Source: Ophiura sarsii (taxonomy: Eukaryota; Echinodermata; Ophiuroidea; Amphilepidida; Ophiuridae). Taken from it: 64,000 nt of DNA. Every line of letters starts with the position of its first letter. The stretch's first letter is position 1. Made by a program: the position numbers and the translations under genes. The notes beneath the pieces were generated by a model that did no database searches, was not told the origin of the DNA, and worked only from the letters and a program-made list of their open reading frames with translations. Shown here piece after piece: positions 1 through 11,944 of the stretch. The stretch spans positions 58,435,817-58,499,816 of the forward strand of contig CM069459.1 in the NCBI GenBank assembly GCA_035610835.1, in the 5' to 3' direction.

Positions 1-117
1 ACTTTTAAAAAAATTCAAACAAATCAAATCGTTGCTCGTATCTGCGCATAGAGCAGCTAGCAAGATAGCATTACTCAGGAAAAGTCAAAAATCAACACAG
101 ATGTGTTTTTACATCAC

Positions 118-232
118 TTTCAAATTTTTTCAAAAAAATCCAATTGTTGCTCGTATGGGCGCATAGAGCAGCTAGCAAGGTAGCATTACTCATGAAAAGT
201 CAAAAATCAACACAGATGTGTTTTTACATCAC
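118..232. repeat. Example monomer, type G (115 bp)
   Basis: The linker is TTTCAAATTTTTTC followed by seven A and TCCAATT, and the core reads TATGGGCGC with AAGGTAGC. This is one of the two commonest types. It shows all four dyads of the monomer: 124-139 (ATTTTTT / AAAAAAT around CA), 148-170 (TGCTC+TATG / CATA+GAGCA with one bulged G), 171-184 (GCTA / TAGC) and 209-222 (AACACA-GA-TGTGTT). This copy carries the private change CTCATGAAAAG instead of CTCAGGAAAAG, which tags particular higher-order positions elsewhere (about 2834, 5244, 9493, 14202, 19830, 31340, 32028 and 34328). Confidence 0.9.
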
Positions 233-346
233 TTTCAAAAAAATTCAAAAAATCCAATTGTTGCTCGTATCGGCGCATAGAGCAGCTAGCAAGGTAGCAT
301 TACTCAGGAAAAGTCAAAAATCAACACAGATGTGTTTTTACATCAC
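233..346. repeat. Example monomer, type Y (114 bp)
   Basis: The linker is TTTCAAAAAAATTCAAAAAATCC, one base shorter than the others, and the core reads TATCGGCGC with AAGGTAGC. It nearly always follows a G monomer, so G-Y dimers of 229 bp are common. Because 114 is a multiple of three, a G-Y pair keeps one reading frame open across two monomers. That explains every short open frame in the window. Confidence 0.9.
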
Positions 347-575
347 TTTCAAATTTTTTCAAAAAAATCCAATTGTTGCTCGTATGGGCGCATAGAGCAG
401 CTAGCAAGGTAGCATTACTCAGGAAAAGTCAAAAAGCAACACAGATGTGTTTTTACATCACTTTCAAAAAAATTCAAAAAATCCAATTGTTGCTCGTATC
501 GGCGCATAGAGCAGCTAGCAAGGTAGCATTACTCAGGAAAAGTCAAAAATCAACACAGATGTGTTTTTACATCAC

Positions 576-690
576 TTTTAAATTTTTTCAAAAAAATCAA
601 ATCGTTGCTCGTATCTGCGCATAGAGCAGCTAGCAAGATAGCATTACTCAGGAAAAGTCAAAAATCAACACAGATGTGTTTTTACATCAC
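576..690. repeat. Example monomer, type C (115 bp)
   Basis: The linker is TTTTAAATTTTTTC with seven A and then TCAAATCG, and the core reads TATCTGCGC with AAGATAGC. C monomers often come in pairs (576-690 and 691-805) or triples (30.0-30.35 kb). The G-to-A change in AAGATAGC is linked to the CTG triplet in almost every copy, so it marks a real subfamily and not random variation. Confidence 0.9.
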
Positions 691-805
691 TTTTAAATTT
701 TTTCAAAAAAATCAAATCGTTGCTCGTATCTGCGCATAGAGCAGCTAGCAAGATAGCATTACTCAGGAAAAGTCAAAAATCAACACAGATGTGTTTTTAC
801 ATCAC

Positions 806-920
806 TTTTAAATTTTTTCAAAAAAATCCAATTGTTGCTCGTATGGGCGCATAGAGCAGCTAGCAAGGTAGCATTACTCAGGAAAAGTCAAAAATCAACA
901 CAGATGTGTTTTTACATCAC
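806..920. repeat. Example hybrid monomer, type H
   Basis: It has the 5' linker of type C (TTTTAAATTTTTTC) joined to the CCAATTG and TATGGGCGC of type G. It almost always sits immediately before a Z monomer. A recombination origin is inferred from the mixed diagnostic bases. Confidence 0.8.
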
Positions 921-1035
921 TTTCAAATTTTTTATCGAAATCTAATTTTTGCTCGTATCGGGCGCATAGAGCAGCTAGCAAGGTAGCATTACTCAGGAAA
1001 AGTCGGAAATCAACACGGATGTGTTTTTACATCAC
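921..1035. repeat. Example monomer, type Z
   Basis: The linker is TTTCAAATTTTTTATCGAAATCTAATTTTT and the core reads TATCGGGCGC, one base longer than the others. It is usually followed by GTCGGAAATCAACACGG in place of GTCAAAAATCAACACAG. The same linker and GTCGG features characterise the 157-bp units at 26.4, 41.9, 50.6, 55.5 and 61.3 kb, so Z is the likely relative from which the lengthened unit arose. A second version of Z keeps GTCAAAAATC (for example near 25100 and 25680). Confidence 0.88.
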
Positions 1036-2298
1036 TTTCAAATTTTTTCAAAAAAATCCAATTGTTGCTCGTATGGGCGCATAGAGCAGCTAGCAAGGTA
1101 GCATTACTCAGGAAAAGTCAAAAATCAACACAGATGTGTTTTTACATCACTTTCAAAAAAATTCAAAAAATCCAATTGTTGCTCGTATCGGCGCATAGAG
1201 CAGCTAGCAAGGTAGCATTACTCAGGAAAAGTCAAAAATCAACACAGATGTGTTTTTACATCACTTTTAAAAAATTTCAAACAAATCAAATCGTTGCTCG
1301 TACCTGCGCATAGAGCAGCTAGCAAGATAGCATTACTCAGGAAAAGTCAAAAATCAACACAGATGTGTTTTTACATCACTTTCAAATTTTTTCAAAAAAA
1401 ATCCAATTGTTGCTCGTATGGGCGCATAGAGCAGCTAGCAAGGTAGCATTACTCAGGAAAAGTCAAAAATCAACACAGATGTGTTTTTACATCACTTTCA
1501 AAAAAATCCAAAAAATCCAATTGTTGCTCGTATCGGCGCATAGAGCAGCTAGCAAGGTAGCATTACTCAGGAAAAGTCAAAAATCAACACAGATGTGTTT
1601 TTACATCACTTTTAAATTTTTTCAAAAATATTAAATCGTTGCTCGTATCTGCGCATAGAGCAGCTAGCAAGATAGCATTATTCAGGAAAAGTCAAAAATC
1701 AACACAGATGTGTTTTTACATCACTTTTAAATTTTTTCAAAAAAATCAAATCGTTGCTCGTATCTGCGCATAGAGCAGCTAGCAAGATAGCATTACTCAG
1801 GAAAAGTCAAAAATCAACACAGATGTGTTTTTACATCACTTTTAAATTTTTTCAAAAAAATCCAATTGTTGCTCGTATGGGCGCATAGAGCAGCTAGCAA
1901 GGTAGCATTACTCAGGAAAAGTCAAAAATCAACACAGATGTGTTTTTACATCACTTTCAAATTTTTTATCGAAATCTAATTTTTGCTCGTATCGGGCGCA
2001 TAGAGCAGCTAGCAAGGTAGCATTACTCAGGAAAAGTCGGAAATCAACACGGATGTGTTTTTACATCACTTTCAAATTTTTTCAAAAAAATCCAATTGTT
2101 GCTCGTATGGGCGCATAGAGCAGCTAGCAAGGTAGCATTACTCAGGAAAAGTCAAAAATCAACACAGATGTGTTTTTACATCACTTTCAAAAAAATTCAA
2201 AAAATCCAATTGTTGCTCGTATCGGCGCATAGAGCAGCTAGCAAGGTAGCATTACTCAGGAAAAGTCAAAAATCAACACAGATGTGTTTTTACATCAC

Positions 2299-2413
2299 TT
2301 TTAAATTTTTTCAAAAAAATCAAATCGTTGCTCGTATGGGCGCATAGAGCAGCTAGCAAGGTAGCATTACTCAGGAAAAGTCAAAAATCAACACAGATGT
2401 GTTTTTACATCAC
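2299..2413. repeat. Example hybrid monomer, type K
   Basis: It has the full C-type linker including CAAATCG, joined directly to a TATGGGCGC / AAGGTAGC core of type G. The switch point must lie within GTTGCTCGTAT. K recurs at fixed higher-order positions (near 4710, 8960, 13210, 14710, 18370, 28630, 30790, 43930, 48180, 52800 and 58640). Confidence 0.8.
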
Positions 2414-2528
2414 TTTTAAAAAATTTCAAACAAATCAAATCGTTGCTCGTATCTGCGCATAGAGCAGCTAGCAAGATAGCATTACTCAGGAAAAGTCAAA
2501 AATCAACACAGATGTGTTTTTACATCAC
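2414..2528. repeat. Example monomer, type D (115 bp)
   Basis: The linker is TTTTAAAAAATTTCAAACAAATC, where the T-run and A-run of type C are replaced, and the core is as in type C (TATCTGCGC, AAGATAGC). D alternates with G in many places. A minority version has AAGGTAGC and occurs right after the CATATG-tagged monomer (for example near 6490). The linker lacks the ATTTTTT/AAAAAAT dyad, so the four-dyad tiling is not complete in D. Confidence 0.9.
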
Positions 2529-3446
2529 TTTCAAATTTTTTCAAAAAAATCCAATTGTTGCTCGTATGGGCGCATAGAGCAGCTAGCAAGGTAGCATTAC
2601 TCAGGAAAAGTCAAAAATCAACACAGATGTGTTTTTACATCACTTTTAAAAAATTTCAAACAAATCAAATCGTTGCTCGTATCTGCGCATAGAGCAGCTA
2701 GCAAGATAGCATTACTCAGGAAAAGTCAAAAATCAACACAGATGTGTTTTTACATCACTTTCAAATTTTTTCAAAAAAATCCAATTGTTGCTCGTATGGG
2801 CGCATAGAGCAGCTAGCAAGGTAGCATTACTCATGAAAAGTCAAAAATCAACACAGATGTGTTTTTACATCACTTTCAAAAAAATTCAAAAAATCCAATT
2901 GTTGCTCGTATCGGCGCATAGAGCAGCTAGCAAGGTAGCATTACTCAGGAAAAGTCAAAAATCAACACAGATGTGTTTTTACATCACTTTCAAATTTTTT
3001 CAAAAAAATCCAATTGTTGCTCGTATGGGCGCATAGAGCAGCTAGCAAGGTAGCATTACTCAGGAAAAGTCAAAAAGCAACACAGATGTGTTTTTACATC
3101 ACTTTCAAAAAAATTCAAAAAATCCAATTGTTGCTCGTATCGGCGCATAGAGCAGCTAGCAAGGTAGCATTACTCAGGAAAAGTCAAAAATCAACACAGA
3201 TGTGTTTTTACATCACTTTTAAATTTTTTCAAAAAAATCAAATCGTTGCTCGTATCTGCGCATAGAGCAGCTAGCAAGATAGCATTACTCAGGAAAAGTC
3301 AAAAATCAACACAGATGTGTTTTTACATCACTTTTAAATTTTTTCAAAAAAATCAAATCGTTGCTCGTATCTGCGCATAGAGCAGCTAGCAAGATAGCAT
3401 TACTCAGGAAAAGTCAAAAATCAACACAGATGTGTTTTTACATCAC

Positions 3447-6400
3447 TTTCAAATTTTTTCAAAAAAATCCAATTGTTGCTCGTATGGGCGCATAGAGCAG
3501 CTAGCAAGGTAGCATTACTCAGGAAAAGTCAAAAATCAACACAGATGTGTTTTTACATCACTTTCAAAAAAATTCAAAAAATCCAATTGTTGCTCGTATC
3601 GGCGCATAGAGCAGCTAGCAAGGTAGCATTACTCAGGAAAAGTCAAAAATCAACACAGATGTGTTTTTACATCACTTTTAAAAAATTTCAAACAAATCAA
3701 ATCGTTGCTCGTACCTGCGCATAGAGCAGCTAGCAAGATAGCATTACTCAGGAAAAGTCAAAAATCAACACAGATGTGTTTTTACATCACTTTCAAATTT
3801 TTTCAAAAAAATCCAATTGTTGCTCGTATGGGCGCATAGAGCAGCTAGCAAGGTAGCATTACTCAGGAAAAGTCAAAAATCAACACAGATGTGTTTTTAC
3901 ATCACTTTCAAAAAAATCCAAAAAATCCAATTGTTGCTCGTATCGGCGCATAGAGCAGCTAGCAAGGTAGCATTACTCAGGAAAAGTCAAAAATCAACAC
4001 AGATGTGTTTTTACATCACTTTTAAATTTTTTCAAAAATATTAAATCGTTGCTCGTATCTGCGCATAGAGCAGCTAGCAAGATAGCATTACTCAGGAAAA
4101 GTCAAAAATCAACACAGATGTGTTTTTACATCACTTTTAAATTTTTTCAAAAAAATCAAATCGTTGCTCGTATCTGCGCATAGAGCAGCTAGCAAGATAG
4201 CATTACTCAGGAAAAGTCAAAAATCAACACAGATGTGTTTTTACATCACTTTTAAATTTTTTCAAAAAAATCCAATTGTTGCTCGTATGGGCGCATAGAG
4301 CAGCTAGCAAGGTAGCATTACTCAGGAAAAGTCAAAAATCAACACAGATGTGTTTTTACATCACTTTCAAATTTTTTATCGAAATCTAATTTTTGCTCGT
4401 ATCGGGCGCATAGAGCAGCTAGCAAGGTAGCATTACTCAGGAAAAGTCGGAAATCAACACGGATGTGTTTTTACATCACTTTCAAATTTTTTCAAAAAAA
4501 TCCAATTGTTGCTCGTATGGGCGCATAGAGCAGCTAGCAAGGTAGCATTACTCAGGAAAAGTCAAAAATCAACACAGATGTGTTTTTACATCACTTTCAA
4601 AAAAATTCAAAAAATCCAATTGTTGCTCGTATCGGCGCATAGAGCAGCTAGCAAGGTAGCATTACTCAGGAAAAGTCAAAAATCAACACAGATGTGTTTT
4701 TACATCACTTTTAAATTTTTTCAAAAAAATCAAATCGTTGCTCGTATGGGCGCATAGAGCAGCTAGCAAGGTAGCATTACTCAGGAAAAGTCAAAAATCA
4801 ACACAGATGTGTTTTTACATCACTTTTAAAAAATTTCAAACAAATCAAATCGTTGCTCGTATCTGCGCATAGAGCAGCTAGCAAGATAGCATTACTCAGG
4901 AAAAGTCAAAAATCAACACAGATGTGTTTTTACATCACTTTCAAATTTTTTCAAAAAAATCCAATTGTTGCTCGTATGGGCGCATAGAGCAGCTAGCAAG
5001 GTAGCATTACTCAGGAAAAGTCAAAAATCAACACAGATGTGTTTTTACATCACTTTTAAAAAATTTTAAACAAATCAAATCGTTGCTCGTATCTGCGCAT
5101 AGAGCAGCTAGCAAGATAGCATTACTCAGGAAAAGTCAAAAATCAACACAGATGTGTTTTTACATCACTTTCAAATTTTTTCAAAAAAATCCAATTGTTG
5201 CTCGTATGGGCGCATAGAGCAGCTAGCAAGGTAGCATTACTCATGAAAAGTCAAAAATCAACACAGATGTGTTTTTACATCACTTTCAAAAAAATTCAAA
5301 AAATCCAATTGTTGCTCGTATCGGCGCATAGAGCAGCTAGCAAGGTAGCATTACTCAGGAAAAGTCAAAAATCAACACAGATGTGTTTTTACATCACTTT
5401 CAAATTTTTTCAAAAAAATCCAATTGTTGCTCGTATGGGCGCATAGAGCAGCTAGCAAGGTAGCATTACTCAGGAAAAGTCAAAAAGCAACACAGATGTG
5501 TTTTTACATCACTTTCAAAAAAATTCAAAAAATCCAATTGTTGCTCGTATCGGCGCATAGAGCAGCTAGCAAGGTAGCATTACTCAGGAAAAGTCAAAAA
5601 TCAACACAGATGTGTTTTTACATCACTTTTAAATTTTTTCAAAAAAATCAAATCGTTGCTCGTATCTGCGCATAGAGCAGCTAGCAAGATAGCATTACTC
5701 AGGAAAAGTCAAAAATCAACACAGATGTGTTTTTACATCACTTTTAAATTTTTTCAAAAAAATCAAATCGTTGCTCGTATCTGCGCATAGAGCAGCTAGC
5801 AAGATAGCATTACTCAGGAAAAGTCAAAAATCAACACAGATGTGTTTTTACATCACTTTCAAATTTTTTCAAAAAAATCCAATTGTTGCTCGTATGGGCG
5901 CATAGAGCAGCTAGCAAGGTAGCATTACTCAGGAAAAGTCAAAAAGCAACACAGATGTGTTTTTACATCACTTTCAAAAAAATTCAAAAAATCCAATTGT
6001 TGCTCGTATCGGCGCATAGAGCAGCTAGCAAGGTAGCATTACTCAGGAAAAGTCAAAAATCAACACAGATGTGTTTTTACATCACTTTTAAATTTTTTCA
6101 AAAAAATCAAATCGTTGCTCGTATCTGCGCATAGAGCAGCTAGCAAGATAGCATTACTCAGGAAAAGTCAAAAATCAACACAGATGTGTTTTTACATCAC
6201 TTTTAAATTTTTTCAAAAAAATCAAATCGTTGCTCGTATCTGCGCATAGAGCAGCTAGCAAGATAGCATTATTCAGGAAAAGTCAAAAATCAACACAGAT
6301 GTGTTTTTACATCACTTTCAAATTTTTTCAAAAAAATCCAATTGTTGCTCGTATCGGCGCATAGAGCAGCTAGCAAGGTAGCATTACTCAGGAAAAGTCA

Positions 6401-7695
6401 AAAATCAACACATATGTGTTTTTACATCACTTTTAAAAAATTTCAAACAAATCAAATCGTTGCTCGTATCTGCGCATAGAGCAGCTAGCAAGGTAGCATT
6501 ACTCAGGAAAAGTCAAAAATCAACACAGATGTGTTTTTACATCACTTTTAAAAAATTTCAAACAAATCAAATCGTTGCTCGTATCTGCGCATAGAGCAGC
6601 TAGCAAGATAGCATTACTCAGGAAAAGTCAAAAATCAACACAGATGTGTTTTTACATCACTTTCAAATTTTTTCAAAAAAATCCAATTGTTGCTCGTATG
6701 GGCGCATAGAGCAGCTAGCAAGGTAGCATTACTCAGGAAAAGTCAAAAATCAACACAGATATGTTTTTACATCACTTTCAAATTTTTTCAAAAAAATCCA
6801 ATTGTTGCTCTTATCGGCGCATAGAGCAGCTAGCAAGGTAGCATTACTCAGGAAAAGTCAAAAATCAACACAGATGTGTTTTTACATCACTTTTAAAAAA
6901 TTTCAAACAAATCAAATCGTTGCTCGTATCTGCGCATAGAGCAGCTAGCAAGATAGCATTACTCAGGAAAAGTCAAAAATCAACACAGATGTGTTTTTAC
7001 ATCACTTTCAAATTTTTTCAAAAAAATCCAATTGTTGCTCGTATGGGCGCATAGAGCAGCTAGCAAGGTAGCATTACTCAGGAAAAGTCAAAAATCAACA
7101 CAGATGTGTTTTTACATCACTTTTAAAAAATTTCAAACAAATCAAATCGTTGCTCGTATCTGCGCATAGAGCAGCTAGCAAGATAGCATTACTCAGGAAA
7201 AGTCAAAAATCAACACAGATGTGTTTTTACATCACTTTTAAATTTTTTCAAAAAAATCAAATCGTTGCTCGTATCTGCGCATAGAGCAGCTAGCAAGATA
7301 GCATTACTCAGGAAAAGTCAAAAATCAACACAGATGTGTTTTTACATCACTTTTAAATTTTTTCAAAAAAATCAAATCGTTGCTCGTATCTGCGCATAGA
7401 GCAGCTAGCAAGATAGCATTACTCAGGAAAAGTCAAAAATCAACACAGATGTGTTTTTACATCACTTTTAAATTTTTTCAAAAAAATCCAATTGTTGCTC
7501 GTATGGGCGCATAGAGCAGCTAGCAAGGTAGCATTACTCAGGAAAAGTCAAAAATCAACACAGATGTGTTTTTACATCACTTTCAAATTTTTTATCGAAA
7601 TCTAATTTTTGCTCGTATCGGGCGCATAGAGCAGCTAGCAAGGTAGCATTACTCAGGAAAAGTCGGAAATCAACACGGATGTGTTTTTACATCAC
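3447..7695. repeat. 37-monomer higher-order repeat, full copy 1 (4249 bp)
   Basis: The order is G Y D G Y C C H Z G Y K D G D G Y G Y C C G Y C C M D D G M D G D C C H Z. Six 114-bp Y units among 37 monomers give 37 x 115 - 6 = 4249 bp, which is the observed offset to the next copy. Tags are TACCTGCGC at 3712, AAATATTAAATCG near 4037, CATGAAAAG near 5244, AAAAAGCAAC twice (about 5485 and 5944), ATTATTC at 6268, CATATG at 6411 and CTCTTATC near 6808. Positions 22-25 repeat 18-21 (G Y C C), a local four-monomer duplication inside the unit. Confidence 0.92.
6776..6890. repeat. Hybrid monomer type M with CTTATC change
   Basis: It has a G-type linker and TATCGGCGC core, with GCTCTTATC in place of GCTCGTATC. 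The preceding monomer carries CAGATATG in place of CAGATGTG. This linked pair marks a recurrent seven-monomer cassette: CATATG-tagged monomer, D with AAGG, D, G with GATATG, this M, D, G. Confidence 0.8.
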
Positions 7696-10600
7696 TTTCA
7701 AATTTTTTCAAAAAAATCCAATTGTTGCTCGTATGGGCGCATAGAGCAGCTAGCAAGGTAGCATTACTCAGGAAAAGTCAAAAATCAACACAGATGTGTT
7801 TTTACATCACTTTCAAAAAAATTCAAAAAATCCAATTGTTGCTCGTATCGGCGCATAGAGCAGCTAGCAAGGTAGCATTACTCAGGAAAAGTCAAAAATC
7901 AACACAGATGTGTTTTTACATCACTTTTAAAAAATTTCAAACAAATCAAATCGTTGCTCGTACCTGCGCATAGAGCAGCTAGCAAGATAGCATTACTCAG
8001 GAAAAGTCAAAAATCAACACAGATGTGTTTTTACATCACTTTCAAATTTTTTCAAAAAAATCCAATTGTTGCTCGTATGGGCGCATAGAGCAGCTAGCAA
8101 GGTAGCATTACTCAGGAAAAGTCAAAAATCAACACAGATGTGTTTTTACATCACTTTCAAAAAAATCCAAAAAATCCAATTGTTGCTCGTATCGGCGCAT
8201 AGAGCAGCTAGCAAGGTAGCATTACTCAGGAAAAGTCAAAAATCAACACAGATGTGTTTTTACATCACTTTTAAATTTTTTCAAAAATATTAAATCGTTG
8301 CTCGTATCTGCGCATAGAGCAGCTAGCAAGATAGCATTACTCAGGAAAAGTCAAAAATCAACACAGATGTGTTTTTACATCACTTTTAAATTTTTTCAAA
8401 AAAATCAAATCGTTGCTCGTATCTGCGCATAGAGCAGCTAGCAAGATAGCATTACTCAGGAAAAGTCAAAAATCAACACAGATGTGTTTTTACATCACTT
8501 TTAAATTTTTTCAAAAAAATCCAATTGTTGCTCGTATGGGCGCATAGAGCAGCTAGCAAGGTAGCATTACTCAGGAAAAGTCAAAAATCAACACAGATGT
8601 GTTTTTACATCACTTTCAAATTTTTTATCGAAATCTAATTTTTGCTCGTATCGGGCGCATAGAGCAGCTAGCAAGGTAGCATTACTCAGGAAAAGTCGGA
8701 AATCAACACGGATGTGTTTTTACATCACTTTCAAATTTTTTCAAAAAAATCCAATTGTTGCTCGTATGGGCGCATAGAGCAGCTAGCAAGGTAGCATTAC
8801 TCAGGAAAAGTCAAAAATCAACACAGATGTGTTTTTACATCACTTTCAAAAAAATTCAAAAAATCCAATTGTTGCTCGTATCGGCGCATAGAGCAGCTAG
8901 CAAGGTAGCATTACTCAGGAAAAGTCAAAAATCAACACAGATGTGTTTTTACATCACTTTTAAATTTTTTCAAAAAAATCAAATCGTTGCTCGTATGGGC
9001 GCATAGAGCAGCTAGCAAGGTAGCATTACTCAGGAAAAGTCAAAAATCAACACAGATGTGTTTTTACATCACTTTTAAAAAATTTCAAACAAATCAAATC
9101 GTTGCTCGTATCTGCGCATAGAGCAGCTAGCAAGATAGCATTACTCAGGAAAAGTCAAAAATCAACACAGATGTGTTTTTACATCACTTTCAAATTTTTT
9201 CAAAAAAATCCAATTGTTGCTCGTATGGGCGCATAGAGCAGCTAGCAAGGTAGCATTACTCAGGAAAAGTCAAAAATCAACACAGATGTGTTTTTACATC
9301 ACTTTTAAAAAATTTCAAACAAATCAAATCGTTGCTCGTATCTGCGCATAGAGCAGCTAGCAAGATAGCATTACTCAGGAAAAGTCAAAAATCAACACAG
9401 ATGTGTTTTTACATCACTTTCAAATTTTTTCAAAAAAATCCAATTGTTGCTCGTATGGGCGCATAGAGCAGCTAGCAAGGTAGCATTACTCATGAAAAGT
9501 CAAAAATCAACACAGATGTGTTTTTACATCACTTTCAAAAAAATTCAAAAAATCCAATTGTTGCTCGTATCGGCGCATAGAGCAGCTAGCAAGGTAGCAT
9601 TACTCAGGAAAAGTCAAAAATCAACACAGATGTGTTTTTACATCACTTTCAAATTTTTTCAAAAAAATCCAATTGTTGCTCGTATGGGCGCATAGAGCAG
9701 CTAGCAAGGTAGCATTACTCAGGAAAAGTCAAAAAGCAACACAGATGTGTTTTTACATCACTTTCAAAAAAATTCAAAAAATCCAATTGTTGCTCGTATC
9801 GGCGCATAGAGCAGCTAGCAAGGTAGCATTACTCAGGAAAAGTCAAAAATCAACACAGATGTGTTTTTACATCACTTTTAAATTTTTTCAAAAAAATCAA
9901 ATCGTTGCTCGTATCTGCGCATAGAGCAGCTAGCAAGATAGCATTACTCAGGAAAAGTCAAAAATCAACACAGATGTGTTTTTACATCACTTTTAAATTT
10001 TTTCAAAAAAATCAAATCGTTGCTCGTATCTGCGCATAGAGCAGCTAGCAAGATAGCATTACTCAGGAAAAGTCAAAAATCAACACAGATGTGTTTTTAC
10101 ATCACTTTCAAATTTTTTCAAAAAAATCCAATTGTTGCTCGTATGGGCGCATAGAGCAGCTAGCAAGGTAGCATTACTCAGGAAAAGTCAAAAAGCAACA
10201 CAGATGTGTTTTTACATCACTTTCAAAAAAATTCAAAAAATCCAATTGTTGCTCGTATCGGCGCATAGAGCAGCTAGCAAGGTAGCATTACTCAGGAAAA
10301 GTCAAAAATCAACACAGATGTGTTTTTACATCACTTTTAAATTTTTTCAAAAAAATCAAATCGTTGCTCGTATCTGCGCATAGAGCAGCTAGCAAGATAG
10401 CATTACTCAGGAAAAGTCAAAAATCAACACAGATGTGTTTTTACATCACTTTTAAATTTTTTCAAAAAAATCAAATCGTTGCTCGTATCTGCGCATAGAG
10501 CAGCTAGCAAGATAGCATTATTCAGGAAAAGTCAAAAATCAACACAGATGTGTTTTTACATCACTTTCAAATTTTTTCAAAAAAATCCAATTGTTGCTCG

Positions 10601-11944
10601 TATCGGCGCATAGAGCAGCTAGCAAGGTAGCATTACTCAGGAAAAGTCAAAAATCAACACATATGTGTTTTTACATCACTTTTAAAAAATTTCAAACAAA
10701 TCAAATCGTTGCTCGTATCTGCGCATAGAGCAGCTAGCAAGGTAGCATTACTCAGGAAAAGTCAAAAATCAACACAGATGTGTTTTTACATCACTTTTAA
10801 AAAATTTCAAACAAATCAAATCGTTGCTCGTATCTGCGCATAGAGCAGCTAGCAAGATAGCATTACTCAGGAAAAGTCAAAAATCAACACAGATGTGTTT
10901 TTACATCACTTTCAAATTTTTTCAAAAAAATCCAATTGTTGCTCGTATGGGCGCATAGAGCAGCTAGCAAGGTAGCATTACTCAGGAAAAGTCAAAAATC
11001 AACACAGATATGTTTTTACATCACTTTCAAATTTTTTCAAAAAAATCCAATTGTTGCTCTTATCGGCGCATAGAGAAGCTAGCAAGGTAGCATTACTCAG
11101 GAAAAGTCAAAAATCAACATAGATGTGTTTTTACATCACTTTTAAAAAATTTCAAACAAATCAAATCGTTGCTCGTATCTGCGCATAGAGCAGCTAGCAA
11201 GATAGCATTACTCAGGAAAAGTCAAAAATCAACACAGATGTGTTTTTACATCACTTTCAAATTTTTTCAAAAAAATCCAATTGTTGCTCGTATGGGCGCA
11301 TAGAGCAGCTAGCAAGGTAGCATTACTCAGGAAAAGTCAAAAATCAACACAGATGTGTTTTTACATCACTTTTAAAAAATTTCAAACAAATCAAATCGTT
11401 GCTCGTATCTGCGCATAGAGCAGCTAGCAAGATAGCATTACTCAGGAAAAGTCAAAAATCAACACAGATGTGTTTTTACATCACTTTTAAATTTTTTCAA
11501 AAAAATCAAATCGTTGCTCGTATCTGCGCATAGAGCAGCTAGCAAGATAGCATTACTCAGGAAAAGTCAAAAATCAACACAGATGTGTTTTTACATCACT
11601 TTTAAATTTTTTCAAAAAAATCAAATCGTTGCTCGTATCTGCGCATAGAGCAGCTAGCAAGATAGCATTACTCAGGAAAAGTCAAAAATCAACACAGATG
11701 TGTTTTTACATCACTTTTAAATTTTTTCAAAAAAATCCAATTGTTGCTCGTATGGGCGCATAGAGCAGCTAGCAAGGTAGCATTACTCAGGAAAAGTCAA
11801 AAATCAACACAGATGTGTTTTTACATCACTTTCAAATTTTTTATCGAAATCTAATTTTTGCTCGTATCGGGCGCATAGAGCAGCTAGCAAGGTAGCATTA
11901 CTCAGGAAAAGTCGGAAATCAACACGGATGTGTTTTTACATCAC
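7696..11944. repeat. 37-monomer higher-order repeat, full copy 2 (4249 bp)
   Basis: The monomer order and tags are the same as in copy 1, all displaced by 4249 bp: TACCTGCGC at 7961, ATTATTC near 10517 and CATATG at 10660. Private differences are few. Examples are AGAGAAGCT near 11074 and CAACATAGATG near 11120, both absent from copy 1. Near identity over 4.2 kb means recent amplification or ongoing homogenisation. Confidence 0.92.

Larger units (their letters stand above)
1..1035. repeat. Shortened higher-order copy (left edge)
   Basis: The order is part of a D, then G (CATGAAAAG), Y, G (AAAAAGCAAC), Y, C, C, H, Z. This equals positions 15-21 followed by 36-37 of the 37-monomer repeat at 3447, so positions 22-35 are missing. 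The left end is cut by the window. Confidence 0.75.
1036..3446. repeat. Shortened 37-mer copy: positions 1-21 only
   Basis: Twenty-one monomers match positions 1-21 of the repeat at 3447 with an offset of 2411 (2410 after a one-A difference near 1397). Shared private changes include TACCTGCGC (1301 and 3712) and CAAAAATATTAAATCG (near 1631 and 4041). The copy then passes straight into position 1 of the next unit, so positions 22-37 are absent. A private ATTATTC near 1677 shows later small-scale exchange. Confidence 0.82.

Noticed and set aside
118..232. Phased A-tracts giving strong DNA curvature
   Set aside because: A- and T-runs in the monomer are about 7.5, 19, 11.5, 8 and 7.5 bp apart, not a regular 10-bp phase, so a strong bend cannot be claimed by eye.
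221..236. Replication-origin-like motif TTTTTACATCACTTT
   Set aside because: It matches only part of the yeast ARS consensus and recurs in every monomer simply because the unit is A/T-rich. There is no independent evidence of origin activity.
144..395. Short open frames of 75-120 residues recurring throughout the array on the + strand
   Set aside because: They lie entirely inside the satellite, start at non-ATG codons or inside a monomer, and stay open only because the 114-bp Y monomer preserves frame. They end when a 115-bp monomer shifts it. No ribosome-binding site, codon bias or independent conservation supports coding.
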